Below are positions 1 through 6,161 of a stretch of DNA of 7,431 nt, in pieces. The stretch is from Holophaga sp. (GTDB lineage Bacteria; Acidobacteriota; Holophagae; Holophagales; Holophagaceae). Both the position numbers and the translations under genes were made by a program. Every line of letters begins with the position of its first letter. Position 1 is the first letter of the stretch. The notes under the pieces are model-generated. The model worked only from the letters and a program-made list of their open reading frames with translations. It did not search any database and was not told where the DNA came from. The stretch is from contig JAUYES010000723.1 of assembly GCA_030691225.1 (NCBI GenBank), positions 1 to 7,431 on the forward strand, given 5' to 3'.

Positions 1-198
1 CGCTCGACCGATGACGATCTGGAATGCCTTGCGCGAATCCTTAAGGAAACCGCCGCCGCCTGGAACGGGAACCGGGCCTTCCATGTGGTGTTCCACTGGG
101 CTCCGGATGCCTGTGAGCCGGGGCTGGTTCTTCAACTGCGCAAGTTGGGGTTGGGTATTCGCCCGTTATCCCTTTCGGTGCTGCGCCACAATCCATGA
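1..198 (+). CDS. 3' end of an unrecognised protein-coding gene (partial)
   Basis: Frame 1 is open from the first base of the window to a TGA at 196-198, giving the last 65 residues of a protein whose start lies to the left. Visible pieces include HVVFHWAPD in the middle and the ending LSVLRHNP. Third codon positions are mostly G or C, as in the neighbouring real genes, which is the main reason for calling it coding. Its last 33 bases overlap the 3' end of cmk on the other strand (tail to tail). I do not recognise the family, and 65 residues show no catalytic motif, membrane segment or repeat. It could be spurious, but neither strand offers a better candidate for the first 165 bases. Confidence 0.55.
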   Translation, partial: RSTDDDLECLARILKETAAAWNGNRAFHVVFHWAPDACEPGLVLQLRKLGLGIRPLSLSVLRHNP

Positions 199-822
199 AA
201 CGACTTGGTCCAGGTCCATGTCGCTGGAATCCAGTTCGACGGCATCCTCGGCTTTTCGCAAGGGGGCCACGGCCCTCGTGGTGTCGGCATGATCTCGGCG
301 CTGCTGATCGGCCAATATTTCTTCGTAGGATGTTGTGAAACCCTTGGTTTGCAGTTCCAGGAAGCGGCGTTGGGCGCGGGCTTCGGCACTGGCCGTCAGG
401 AAGATCTTGCAACAGGCGTTGGTGAACACCACCGTGCCGATATCGCGGCCATCCACCACCCAGCCGCCACTGGCGCCAATGGCGCGCTGCTGATCCACCA
501 GCACCTCCCGCACGCGCGCATCGGCACTGACTGGGGTCACCAGTTTGGTCACTTCGGGCGTGCGGATGGCATCGCTGACATCCTCACCGTTCAGAAAGGA
601 GCGGGTGCCCCGCTGTTCGATCCGAAGCGACGAAAGCAAGGCCTCCAGCGCCGTGCGGTCGGCGAGATCGACGCCGGCACGCTGGAGTGCCAGGGCCGTG
701 ACTCGGTACATGGCCCCTGTGTCTAGGTAGTTCCATCCCAATTCCTGGGCGATTCGTTTGGCTGCGGTGGATTTTCCCACGCCGCTGGGGCCATCGAGGG
801 CGATGAGGGAGAGTTTTGGCAT
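166..822 (-). CDS. cmk: Cytidylate kinase (CMP/dCMP kinase)
   Basis: Cytosolic kinase that phosphorylates CMP and dCMP with ATP to the diphosphates (EC 2.7.4.25), part of pyrimidine nucleotide salvage and recycling. Its 218 residues match the usual bacterial length of about 220-230. Visible motifs are the Walker A P-loop GPSGVGKST at residues 11-19, the CMP-kinase signature DTGAMYR at 34-40, NGEDV at 78-82 in the CMP-binding insert, GRDIGT at 125-130, and an arginine-rich lid around LTASAEARAQRR at 142-153. The start ATG reads from 822, with AGGA about 8 bases upstream. The N-terminus begins only ten residues before the P-loop, as usual. It is transcribed away from the PilZ gene, and its stop lies inside the 3' end of the opposing gene at 1-198. 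Nothing is missing or truncated. Confidence 0.97.
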   Translation of the reverse strand: MPKLSLIALDGPSGVGKSTAAKRIAQELGWNYLDTGAMYRVTALALQRAGVDLADRTALEALLSSLRIEQRGTRSFLNGEDVSDAIRTPEVTKLVTPVSADARVREVLVDQQRAIGASGGWVVDGRDIGTVVFTNACCKIFLTASAEARAQRRFLELQTKGFTTSYEEILADQQRRDHADTTRAVAPLRKAEDAVELDSSDMDLDQVVSWIVAQHRKG

Positions 823-922
823 GGGGAAATCCTATAAGGTTCCAATCTTCCCATGTTCTTGTCGGGATGGATGCCATCTCTCAACCTCCACAGAGAACTG
901 GACGATGAGATGAGGTCGGCGA
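823..922. promoter_or_regulatory. Divergent intergenic region between cmk and the PilZ gene
   Basis: These 100 bases separate two genes transcribed away from each other, so promoters for both should lie here or just inside the genes. I could not find a convincing pair of -35 and -10 boxes in either direction. On the minus strand a TTGAGA-like -35 is followed at 17 bases by only a poor CAAGAA. The ribosome-binding sites at the two ends are clear: GAGG at 912-915 for the PilZ gene, and AGGA just upstream of cmk. The promoter role is inferred from gene layout, not from a recognised motif. Confidence 0.35.
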
Positions 923-1318
923 ATGCTGTTTGGAGTCGGGGTGGAGCCAGTTCATGAAATGCGACGTTTTGAACGGCTCAGTGTTGGCCCTGAGTACGAA
1001 GTCAGCCTTGAATTTCAAGGGCGGGAGATGGTGGGCGCCGTGCTCCAAAACATCAGCGCCTGTGGGTGCGGAGTTAAGCTCCCCAGGTCTGAATCCGCCG
1101 GATTAGAGAACGGTGTGCGGTTCAACCAGCTCTACCTTATTCATCCATCGCTTCCCTACGTGCCACTAGAAGCCATTATCGTTCGCCTATTGGGGCGAGC
1201 CGATGGTAGGCAAGAAGGCTATGTGCTCCTGGGCCTTGATTTCGCCTATGTGACACCCACGATTGAACAACTCATCCTTCGCCACGTCGACCAGGAGTTG
1301 AATCATGGCAAAGGCTAA
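923..1318 (+). CDS. Small PilZ-domain protein (predicted c-di-GMP receptor)
   Basis: A 131-residue single-domain protein with both c-di-GMP-binding signatures of the PilZ family. These are RxxxR at residues 14-18 (RRFER) and (D/N)xSxxG at 43-48 (NISACG). They are followed by beta-strand-like segments and a typical PilZ ending with GLDFAYV and a final amphipathic helix. It has no signal peptide or membrane segment, so it should act in the cytosol as a c-di-GMP sensor for motility, adhesion, secretion or envelope functions. No output domain is attached, so the output is probably through a partner. The next gene, a large alpha-solenoid, is an obvious candidate (inference). The start at 923 is preferred because GAGG lies 7 bases upstream. 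A second ATG at 959 (residue 13), directly before the RxxxR motif, has a poorly spaced GGAG. Confidence 0.85.
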   Translation: MLFGVGVEPVHEMRRFERLSVGPEYEVSLEFQGREMVGAVLQNISACGCGVKLPRSESAGLENGVRFNQLYLIHPSLPYVPLEAIIVRLLGRADGRQEGYVLLGLDFAYVTPTIEQLILRHVDQELNHGKG

Positions 1319-1349
1319 TTCGTTAAACGGGAGTTTTGTTGGCAACTGA
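1305..1349 (+). other. 14-codon ATG frame with perfect ribosome-binding site before the HEAT-like gene
   Basis: AGGAG at 1293-1297 lies 7 bases before an ATG at 1305, inside the last codons of the PilZ gene. This is the textbook layout for the start of the next gene in an operon. The frame runs MAKANSLNGSFVGN and then meets TGA at 1347-1349. The long downstream frame is shifted by one base and opens with TTG at 1336 or 1339. Removing one T from the TTTT run at 1334-1337 would join the ATG frame directly to the long frame. It may therefore be the true start of the solenoid gene hidden by a one-base insertion or a sequencing error, or a short leader peptide that couples translation. Confidence 0.45.
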
Positions 1350-3288
1350 TCTTTCGGCGCGGTTTCGATCTTTGGTCGACCATCTGGATCCATCCGATCC
1401 AGAGGACCAGCTTCGCTTTTTTCGAGTGTTGGAATTGGTCAAGGATGATGCTGTTCAGGAATTGGCGCCCCGCTTGCTTCTTGCCAGTGCGTCTTTGCCC
1501 TTTCGGATGCTGGCGGCAGAGGCGGCCTACTACTATCCGAATCCTGAATGGATGGCTCCCCTAATTCGCGTTTTGCGCCGAGAGTCCGATATCGGGGTCT
1601 ACGAAGTCTGTGTGCGAGCCCTGGCTCGGATTGGGACGGCCGCCTCCAATGAAGAACTGCGATCCCTTTCCTCCACGACCCACGAACCCGTTAAACGGGA
1701 AATGCTTTCGATGGCCCTGCACGCCAGCGATCCTGATAGCGCCTTTGATCACCATATCGCTCGCCTTTTTGTGGGCAGCTCCAACCCCACCGTGGCGAAC
1801 CAAGCCGCCGCAGACCTTCGACAGATTGTCGGTCCCAATCATCTGGAATCACTCCTGGTGGCGGTTTATCACCAAGATATGCTCATCGCTCGGCATGTTC
1901 TTAAGTTGATTACCTGTGTTTCAACCTGGGAAGCGGCCCAGTTCCTTTTCGCGTATTTGCTGGAATGCCACCAGGACATCCTGGATGACCGGGTACTCAA
2001 AGAACTCATGGTCTCCCTACGCCCCCTATCGAGTGAAGACCTTTGGCCGGCTTTGATATCGCATCTTGAAGAGCGTTTTTCTGATCGCGTCCCGAGTTCC
2101 CTGGCGAAGTTGCGAGCCAGCGGACCTGCAGGTGGCGCTGAATCGATTACAGAAGTGGAAACCCTTCGAAATTGGGCTCGGGGCACTGTTGAGCCCTTTC
2201 TTTTGGATATCCTGACGGTTCTGCTGGAAGGGCGGACCTCGCGACTGCCAGCGGTGTTCACGGATGCCGCGGCGGGCATGCAGGCCAGGGCGCGGCAGGC
2301 GCCCTATGCGCTCGATACCTGCGCCACGGGTTTGGAATCCATGGTCGGAAGGGGCTTCTTTGTTTCCGAAGATGTGATCGATCTGCTGTTTCAATCCTTT
2401 ATGGCACAAACGGGTCGTGAAGCCACAGCACGGGTGTTGGGTGCGTTAGTTAAGCCGACGGATACCAACTATCTGGAAGGCATTCTTGCCACCCACGATT
2501 CAACGCTTCGAGCAGCGGCCTTGGATGGCATTGCGGTACGGCAGGATGTCGCCTTCCTCACCTTCCTTTTGCGAGCTTGCCGCGACCCCATCGAAGATGT
2601 TGCTGGGCGAATGATTCTGGCGTTGGGCAATCTGGAGGGCGCCGCTGAACAGGCGTCGGCATTGATTGGCTCCCGGGCACCCGAAGATGTGGCTCTGGGG
2701 CTTCGCATCGCCCGGATGAATCGGATGACAAGCTTGGTCGGGCAAATCATGGCCTTTTTGGAGACCAATGCTCGTGAGGATTCCTCTATCGACGCCGTGG
2801 CCTTGCTCGGAGAATTTGGCACCGTGGATGAAGGCTTGCTCAAACAGTTGCATTCGGGACAGTCGGCCCGGATGCAATCGGCTTTGGCCGTGGCCTTGGC
2901 CGGGCGAGGCCCCACCACCACTGCGCTGGAATTGGCACGGGTGGCCCTCACCCTGCGCCAACCGGAGGTTTGGTTGGCGGCTGCCGAAGGCATGATTCAG
3001 GCCTGGGCTGCGGTGGGGCCAATGCCAGCCGAGGTGTCGGAACAGCTTATGAACTTAGTGCAGGCATGCTGGGGTGAACGTTCCCCAGGCCCCTGGCGGG
3101 TGCGGTTGATTCAGGCTCTTCAGGGCTATCAAGGGGTGGATCGCGTTCACGCAGAGAGCCTTTTCGAATTGGTGGCGGCGTGCGCCGACGATAAGCGGGC
3201 CCAATACGGATGGGGCCCTGAGCAGCAAAACCAGCTAGCCGTGACGATCCGTCATCTCCGACGGGGCGTAGAGGGAACAAAGGTCTGA
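1336..3288 (+). CDS. Large HEAT-like alpha-solenoid protein
   Basis: About 650 residues, rich in Ala and Leu, made of successive amphipathic helix pairs as in HEAT/PBS-lyase-like repeats. The clearest repeat-like stretches are near residues 58-107 (for example APLIRVLRRE then VCVRALARIGTAAS), 388-436 (LRAAALDGIA, FLTFLLRACRDP, AGRMILALGNLEGA) and 481-560 (DAVALLGEFG, SALAVALAGRG, WLAAAEGMIQAWAAVG). It has no signal peptide, membrane helix or catalytic motif, so it is probably a cytosolic protein-binding scaffold. It follows the PilZ gene on the same strand, and mscL follows 26 bp later. A PilZ/solenoid working pair is a plausible inference without direct proof. The start is uncertain: TTG at 1336 or, better, TTG at 1339, with GGGAG at 1329-1333 five bases upstream. 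The frame cannot extend further left because of a TAA at 1324-1326, and an ATG in another frame at 1305 has a better ribosome-binding site. Confidence 0.75.
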   Translation: MLATDLSARFRSLVDHLDPSDPEDQLRFFRVLELVKDDAVQELAPRLLLASASLPFRMLAAEAAYYYPNPEWMAPLIRVLRRESDIGVYEVCVRALARIGTAASNEELRSLSSTTHEPVKREMLSMALHASDPDSAFDHHIARLFVGSSNPTVANQAAADLRQIVGPNHLESLLVAVYHQDMLIARHVLKLITCVSTWEAAQFLFAYLLECHQDILDDRVLKELMVSLRPLSSEDLWPALISHLEERFSDRVPSSLAKLRASGPAGGAESITEVETLRNWARGTVEPFLLDILTVLLEGRTSRLPAVFTDAAAGMQARARQAPYALDTCATGLESMVGRGFFVSEDVIDLLFQSFMAQTGREATARVLGALVKPTDTNYLEGILATHDSTLRAAALDGIAVRQDVAFLTFLLRACRDPIEDVAGRMILALGNLEGAAEQASALIGSRAPEDVALGLRIARMNRMTSLVGQIMAFLETNAREDSSIDAVALLGEFGTVDEGLLKQLHSGQSARMQSALAVALAGRGPTTTALELARVALTLRQPEVWLAAAEGMIQAWAAVGPMPAEVSEQLMNLVQACWGERSPGPWRVRLIQALQGYQGVDRVHAESLFELVAACADDKRAQYGWGPEQQNQLAVTIRHLRRGVEGTKV

Positions 3289-3314
3289 AGCCGTTGCCAT
3301 AGTGGGAGGAAAGC

Positions 3315-3707
3315 ATGTCTATAAAGGACGAGTTCAAGGCCTTCATCATGAAAGGCAATGTCATTGACTTGGCGGTAGCCGTGGTGGTGGGCGGCGCCTT
3401 TGGCAAGATCATTACTGCCTTCGTGGATGGCATCGTCATGCCCATGGTTACCTATGTGCTTCCTGCCAATATCAAATGGGAAGAATGGGTGCTCGGCAAG
3501 TTCCGGGTTGGTGCCGTGCTGGGTGCCACGGTGAACTTCCTGATCATTGCGCTGGTGATTTTCCTGGTGCTGATTAAGTTGCTGGGGAAATTCACGAAGA
3601 AAAATGAAGTTCCCTTGGTGGCTTCCAATACCAAGGAATGCCCCGCGTGCCTGGAGCAAGTGCCGCTAAAGGCCACTCGCTGCAAGCACTGCACAAGCCA
3701 GGTCTGA
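3315..3707 (+). CDS. mscL: Large-conductance mechanosensitive channel MscL with C-terminal zinc ribbon
   Basis: Inner-membrane homopentameric channel that opens under membrane tension to release solutes during hypo-osmotic shock. It has 130 residues, normal for the family. The N-terminal amphipathic helix (FKAFIMKGNVIDLAV, residues 7-21) leads into the pore-lining TM1 with VVGGAFGKII around 24-33, then DGIVMP at 38-43. A short periplasmic loop (about 47-63) precedes TM2 at about 66-90. The tail carries CPAC at 109-112 and CKHC at 123-126, a four-cysteine zinc-ribbon-like module in place of the plain C-terminal helical bundle of E. coli MscL. The start at 3315 follows GGAGGA at 3305-3310. It lies 26 bp after the HEAT-like gene, so co-transcription is possible. 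It converges with the carboxyltransferase operon, separated by a hairpin. Confidence 0.95.
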   Translation: MSIKDEFKAFIMKGNVIDLAVAVVVGGAFGKIITAFVDGIVMPMVTYVLPANIKWEEWVLGKFRVGAVLGATVNFLIIALVIFLVLIKLLGKFTKKNEVPLVASNTKECPACLEQVPLKATRCKHCTSQV

Positions 3708-3728
3708 TCTCGTTTTAGGTCTTCGCGA

Positions 3729-3774
3729 CTTTCGCGGCTTCGTGTGAAAAAACCTTTCGCGCGAAGCCGCAAAG
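3729..3774. terminator. Strong hairpin between convergent genes, likely bidirectional transcription end
   Basis: Bases 3734-3749 pair with 3755-3770 over 16 positions (two of them G-U on the plus strand), with a 5-base loop AAACC. The stem extends by four more pairs (3729-3732 with 3771-3774) across a single bulged C at 3733. It sits in the 77-bp gap between the stops of mscL (plus) and the biotin carrier gene (minus), where a shared terminator is expected. No clean T run follows the stem in either direction, so a standard intrinsic terminator is not proven. It could instead be a 3'-end-stabilising structure. Confidence 0.6.
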
Positions 3775-3784
3775 TGTTCAGCCC

Positions 3785-4264
3785 TTATTCAATGATGCAA
3801 AGCACCTGGCGCATTTCCACGTTATCGCCTTGCTTGACGTTCAGTTGTTGGATGGTGCCTGCGACCTTGGCCTGAATATCGTTCTGCATCTTCATGGCTT
3901 CCAGAATCAAAATGGTGTCGCCCACTTCGACGCGTTCGCCTTCCTGCTTGAGGATCTTGATGATGAGGCCCGGCATGATCGCGGTGACAGCACCGGCGGC
4001 TTCAGCGGCACCCGCCGTGGCTTTGCGGCTCTTGGAAGGGCCTTTCGGTTCCTCTAGGCCCACGGCCTCAATCGCGTAGGCAATGCCGTCCACTTCAGCG
4101 GAATTGCCCGTCAACTTCACGGGATGGGGCGTGCCGCCGACCACAGGCTGGCCATCTTTCATGGCGAAGGTGAATTCCACGCCATTCACAACCATAAGAT
4201 CGCCCCGGCGTTCGATCTCGTAGGGCGAACCCTCCAGCATCAGGGTGAATTTGTTATTGGCCAT
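3785..4264 (-). CDS. Biotin carboxyl carrier subunit (transcarboxylase 1.3S-type)
   Basis: A 159-residue biotinyl protein that carries carboxyl groups between the 12S and 5S active sites. The C-terminal biotinyl domain spans about residues 92-159 and contains MPG at 97-99 and the biotinylation motif EAMKM at 122-126, with Lys125 the modified residue. It is preceded by an Ala-rich flexible linker (about 76-92) and an N-terminal region of about 70 residues built of short strands (VVNGVEF near 25-31, EVDGIAY near 57-63). The start at 4264 is chosen over an in-frame ATG at 4309. It overlaps the 5S stop as TAATG and has AGAGGGG 8 bases upstream. The upstream ATG would place 15 unlikely residues inside the 5S coding end. 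It is longer than the roughly 123-residue Propionibacterium 1.3S subunit. It could also serve an oxaloacetate decarboxylase or another biotin enzyme. Confidence 0.9.
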   Translation of the reverse strand: MANNKFTLMLEGSPYEIERRGDLMVVNGVEFTFAMKDGQPVVGGTPHPVKLTGNSAEVDGIAYAIEAVGLEEPKGPSKSRKATAGAAEAAGAVTAIMPGLIIKILKQEGERVEVGDTILILEAMKMQNDIQAKVAGTIQQLNVKQGDNVEMRQVLCIIE

Positions 4265-5754
4265 TATCGCCACCCCTCTTTCGCGATGCCGCGGGCACTC
4301 AATTTCCATGGTGAAACCTTGCTGACCGGGCCTGCGGCGGGGCGGGCTTCCTTCTGATCCACTTGCTGGAAGAGCATTGCCGCAATGGCGGCGGCGATTT
4401 CCTCTTTGCCACCCAGCCCCTTGTTGCGCCGCTCGAAGAAGGGCTTGGCAATCTGCGGGAACAACGCGTAGCTGAGGACGTCCTCTTCGCTCCGAGCCAG
4501 GTCGCCGATTTCGCGTCGAGCCGCTTCGAGGCCGGGAGCCAGCATCTCACCCGGTCGGCAGGTGATGGGCTTTTCGCTGCCAATGGCCTTCTTCTGGATT
4601 TCAGGATCCATGGGTGCGGGAGGTTGACCGTAGTAGCCGCGGAAGTACTGCTTCACTTCTTCGGGAATGATCTTGTAACGCTCGCCCAGCACCACATTGA
4701 GAGTCGCCTGCGTGCCTACGATCTGGCTGGAGGGCGTGACCAGCGGCGGGTAGCCCATGTCCTTGCGGACTCGGGGGATCTCATCGAGCACGTCGTAATA
4801 CTTGTCCATGGCGCCTTGCTGGCGCAATTGGCTGATGAGATTCGTGAGCATGCCTCCGGGCACCTGAAACTGCAGCACGTTCACATCCACCGGAGCGATG
4901 CCCGCTTCGAAGCTCACGTATTTCTTGCGGATTTCCGTAGTCATCCGGGCGATATCGGCGAGCTTGGGTAAATCCAAGCCGGTATCGCGCTCTTGTCCCT
5001 TGAGGGCCGCCACAATGGTTTCGGTGGGAGGCTGAGAGGTGCTCATGGCCATGGCGGAGATGGCGCAATCGACCACATCCACGCCGGCTTCCACGGCTTT
5101 GATCAGCGCCGCGGTGCCAAACCCAGAGGTGTAATGGGTGTGCAACTGCACCGGCAGGCCCACGCGCTCTTTCAGTGCCTTCACGAGATCGTAGGCCACG
5201 TAGGGCGTGATGAGCCCGGCCATATCCTTGATGGCAATGCTATCGGCGCCCAAAGCCTTGAGATCCGCGCCCATTTTGACGAAGGCTTCGGTGCTATGCA
5301 CAGGGCTAATGGTGTAGCTGATCACGCCCTGCACATGACCACCTTCGCGCTTGGCGATCTTCATGGCGAATTCCATGTTGCGCAGATCATTCAGGGCATC
5401 AAAGATGCGGAACACATCCACGCCGTTCTTCTTGGCCAGCACCACGAACTTCTCGACGATATCGTCGGGATAGTGTTTGTAGCCAACCACATTCTGGCCG
5501 CGGAGCAGCATCTGGAAGGGCGTTTTGGGCATGGCCTTCTTCAGGGTACGCAGGCGCTCCCAAGGATCCTCACCAAGGAAGCGAATGGCCGTGTCGAAGG
5601 TCGCGCCGCCCCAAACTTCCAGGGACCAATAGCCGATTTCGTCGAGCATGGGGCACAAAGGCAGCATGTCCTCGGTGCGCATGCGCGTGGCAAGCAGGCT
5701 CTGGTGGGCGTCGCGCAGCAGCGTTTCGCAGATCATCACAGGCTTTTGTGCCAT
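4264..5754 (-). CDS. Pyruvate/oxaloacetate carboxyltransferase subunit (transcarboxylase 5S-type; PycB/OadA family)
   Basis: A 496-residue protein that moves the carboxyl group between carboxybiotin and pyruvate/oxaloacetate in a metal-dependent TIM barrel. Visible hallmarks are RDAHQSL at residues 14-20 (Asp15 metal ligand), EDPWERLR at 62-69, LLRGQN at 83-88, IKDMAGL at 175-181 (Lys176, the expected carbamylated lysine), HTH at 205-207 (metal ligands), QVPGGM near 300 and TPSSQIVGTQA in the C-terminal conserved domain. It has no fused biotinyl domain, because the carrier is the next gene. Close resemblance along its length to the Propionibacterium 5S subunit (from memory) plus the adjacent 12S gene favour transcarboxylase (EC 2.1.3.1). 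Pyruvate carboxylase subunit B or oxaloacetate decarboxylase alpha are alternatives within the same family. GGAG lies 7 bases before the ATG, within the end of the cupin gene, suggesting coupled translation. Confidence 0.92.
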   Translation of the reverse strand: MAQKPVMICETLLRDAHQSLLATRMRTEDMLPLCPMLDEIGYWSLEVWGGATFDTAIRFLGEDPWERLRTLKKAMPKTPFQMLLRGQNVVGYKHYPDDIVEKFVVLAKKNGVDVFRIFDALNDLRNMEFAMKIAKREGGHVQGVISYTISPVHSTEAFVKMGADLKALGADSIAIKDMAGLITPYVAYDLVKALKERVGLPVQLHTHYTSGFGTAALIKAVEAGVDVVDCAISAMAMSTSQPPTETIVAALKGQERDTGLDLPKLADIARMTTEIRKKYVSFEAGIAPVDVNVLQFQVPGGMLTNLISQLRQQGAMDKYYDVLDEIPRVRKDMGYPPLVTPSSQIVGTQATLNVVLGERYKIIPEEVKQYFRGYYGQPPAPMDPEIQKKAIGSEKPITCRPGEMLAPGLEAARREIGDLARSEEDVLSYALFPQIAKPFFERRNKGLGGKEEIAAAIAAMLFQQVDQKEARPAAGPVSKVSPWKLSARGIAKEGWR

Positions 5755-5758
5755 GGGG

Positions 5759-6094
5759 CTACTCCAGGTCCTGAGGCTTGGGGAACATATCCTTGGGCTT
5801 GATCATCAGCACCAGCGCACCCAGGGTGCTTTCGGAGCTGTGGGTCATGTAGGCCGGGACCGTCATGCTTTCGCCCTTGCGTAGGGTTTCGGCAGGGGCG
5901 TTCTTGAAGCGGATCGTGATCTTGCCTTCGAGCACGAAATACATTTCGTCTCGCGCGTGGCTGTGCATGGCGTGTACGCCCTTGAAGTTCATCACGTAGG
6001 CCGCATGGTCGTTGATCGCGCCCAGTTCCAAATGGCTATAGGGAATATCCGACAGGAGCTTTTTCAGTTCGGCGACGGAAGTCTTTCTCGACAT
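5759..6094 (-). CDS. Small single-domain cupin protein, function unknown
   Basis: A 111-residue cupin. Motif 1 is visible as HSHARDE at residues 44-50, followed by MYFVLEGKI, and motif 2 as GESMTVPAYMTH at 74-85. Together they provide the usual metal ligands His44, His46, Glu50 and His85. No signal peptide or extra domain is seen, so it is probably a cytosolic metal-binding protein or small enzyme. The start at 6094 is chosen because GAGGA lies 6 bases upstream. The frame stays open to 6238, but that would translate a GC-rich hairpin region into a Pro/Arg-rich sequence. Its stop is 4 bases from the 5S start, so it is embedded in the carboxyltransferase operon. It might act on a pathway metabolite, such as an epimerase or decarboxylase-like role, or be regulatory. 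Sequence alone does not decide. Confidence 0.85.
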   Translation of the reverse strand: MSRKTSVAELKKLLSDIPYSHLELGAINDHAAYVMNFKGVHAMHSHARDEMYFVLEGKITIRFKNAPAETLRKGESMTVPAYMTHSSESTLGALVLMIKPKDMFPKPQDLE

Positions 6095-6122
6095 TTGAGA
6101 TCCTCGTAGTGGATCGGATTGG

Positions 6123-6155
6123 GCGCCGTATGCGGGCTTTGCTCGCGTTCGGCGC
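6123..6155. repeat. Compact hairpin in the 12S-cupin spacer
   Basis: GCGCCG (6123-6128) pairs with CGGCGC (6150-6155). After a symmetric 3x3 internal loop (6129-6131 and 6147-6149), GCGGGC (6132-6137) pairs with GCTCGC (6141-6146), with one G-T wobble and a 3-base loop. It lies 28 bases upstream of the cupin start on the minus strand, in its 5' leader. No T run follows it, so a terminator is unlikely. An mRNA processing or translation-control element, or a dispersed intergenic palindrome, is possible. Confidence 0.45.
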
Positions 6156-6161
6156 GGGGGC

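Noticed and set aside
823..922. Possible promoters or an operator (GATGG-ATG-CCATC inverted repeat)
   Set aside because: The arms are only 5 bp and no acceptable -35/-10 pair could be placed, so no specific site is claimed.
1384..1402. 7-bp inverted repeat CTGGATC/GATCCAG with 5-base spacer near the start of the solenoid gene
   Set aside because: It encodes an LDPSDP stretch in which repeated GATCC-like codons arise naturally. No other evidence makes it a regulatory hairpin.
1869..2993. Minus-strand open frames opposite the HEAT-like gene
   Set aside because: Their Ser/Arg/Pro-rich composition is typical of antisense shadows, while the plus frame gives coherent amphipathic helices.
4265..4309. 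Upstream ATG at 4309 for the biotin carrier gene
   Set aside because: The added residues lie within the 3' coding end of the 5S gene. The ATG at 4264 has a TAATG overlap and a good ribosome-binding site.
4363..5802. Long open frames on the plus strand opposite the 5S gene (for example 4363-4971 and 4993-5802)
   Set aside because: They are His/Gly/Asp-rich mirror frames of a clearly conserved gene with strong motifs. No ribosome-binding context or family resemblance supports them.
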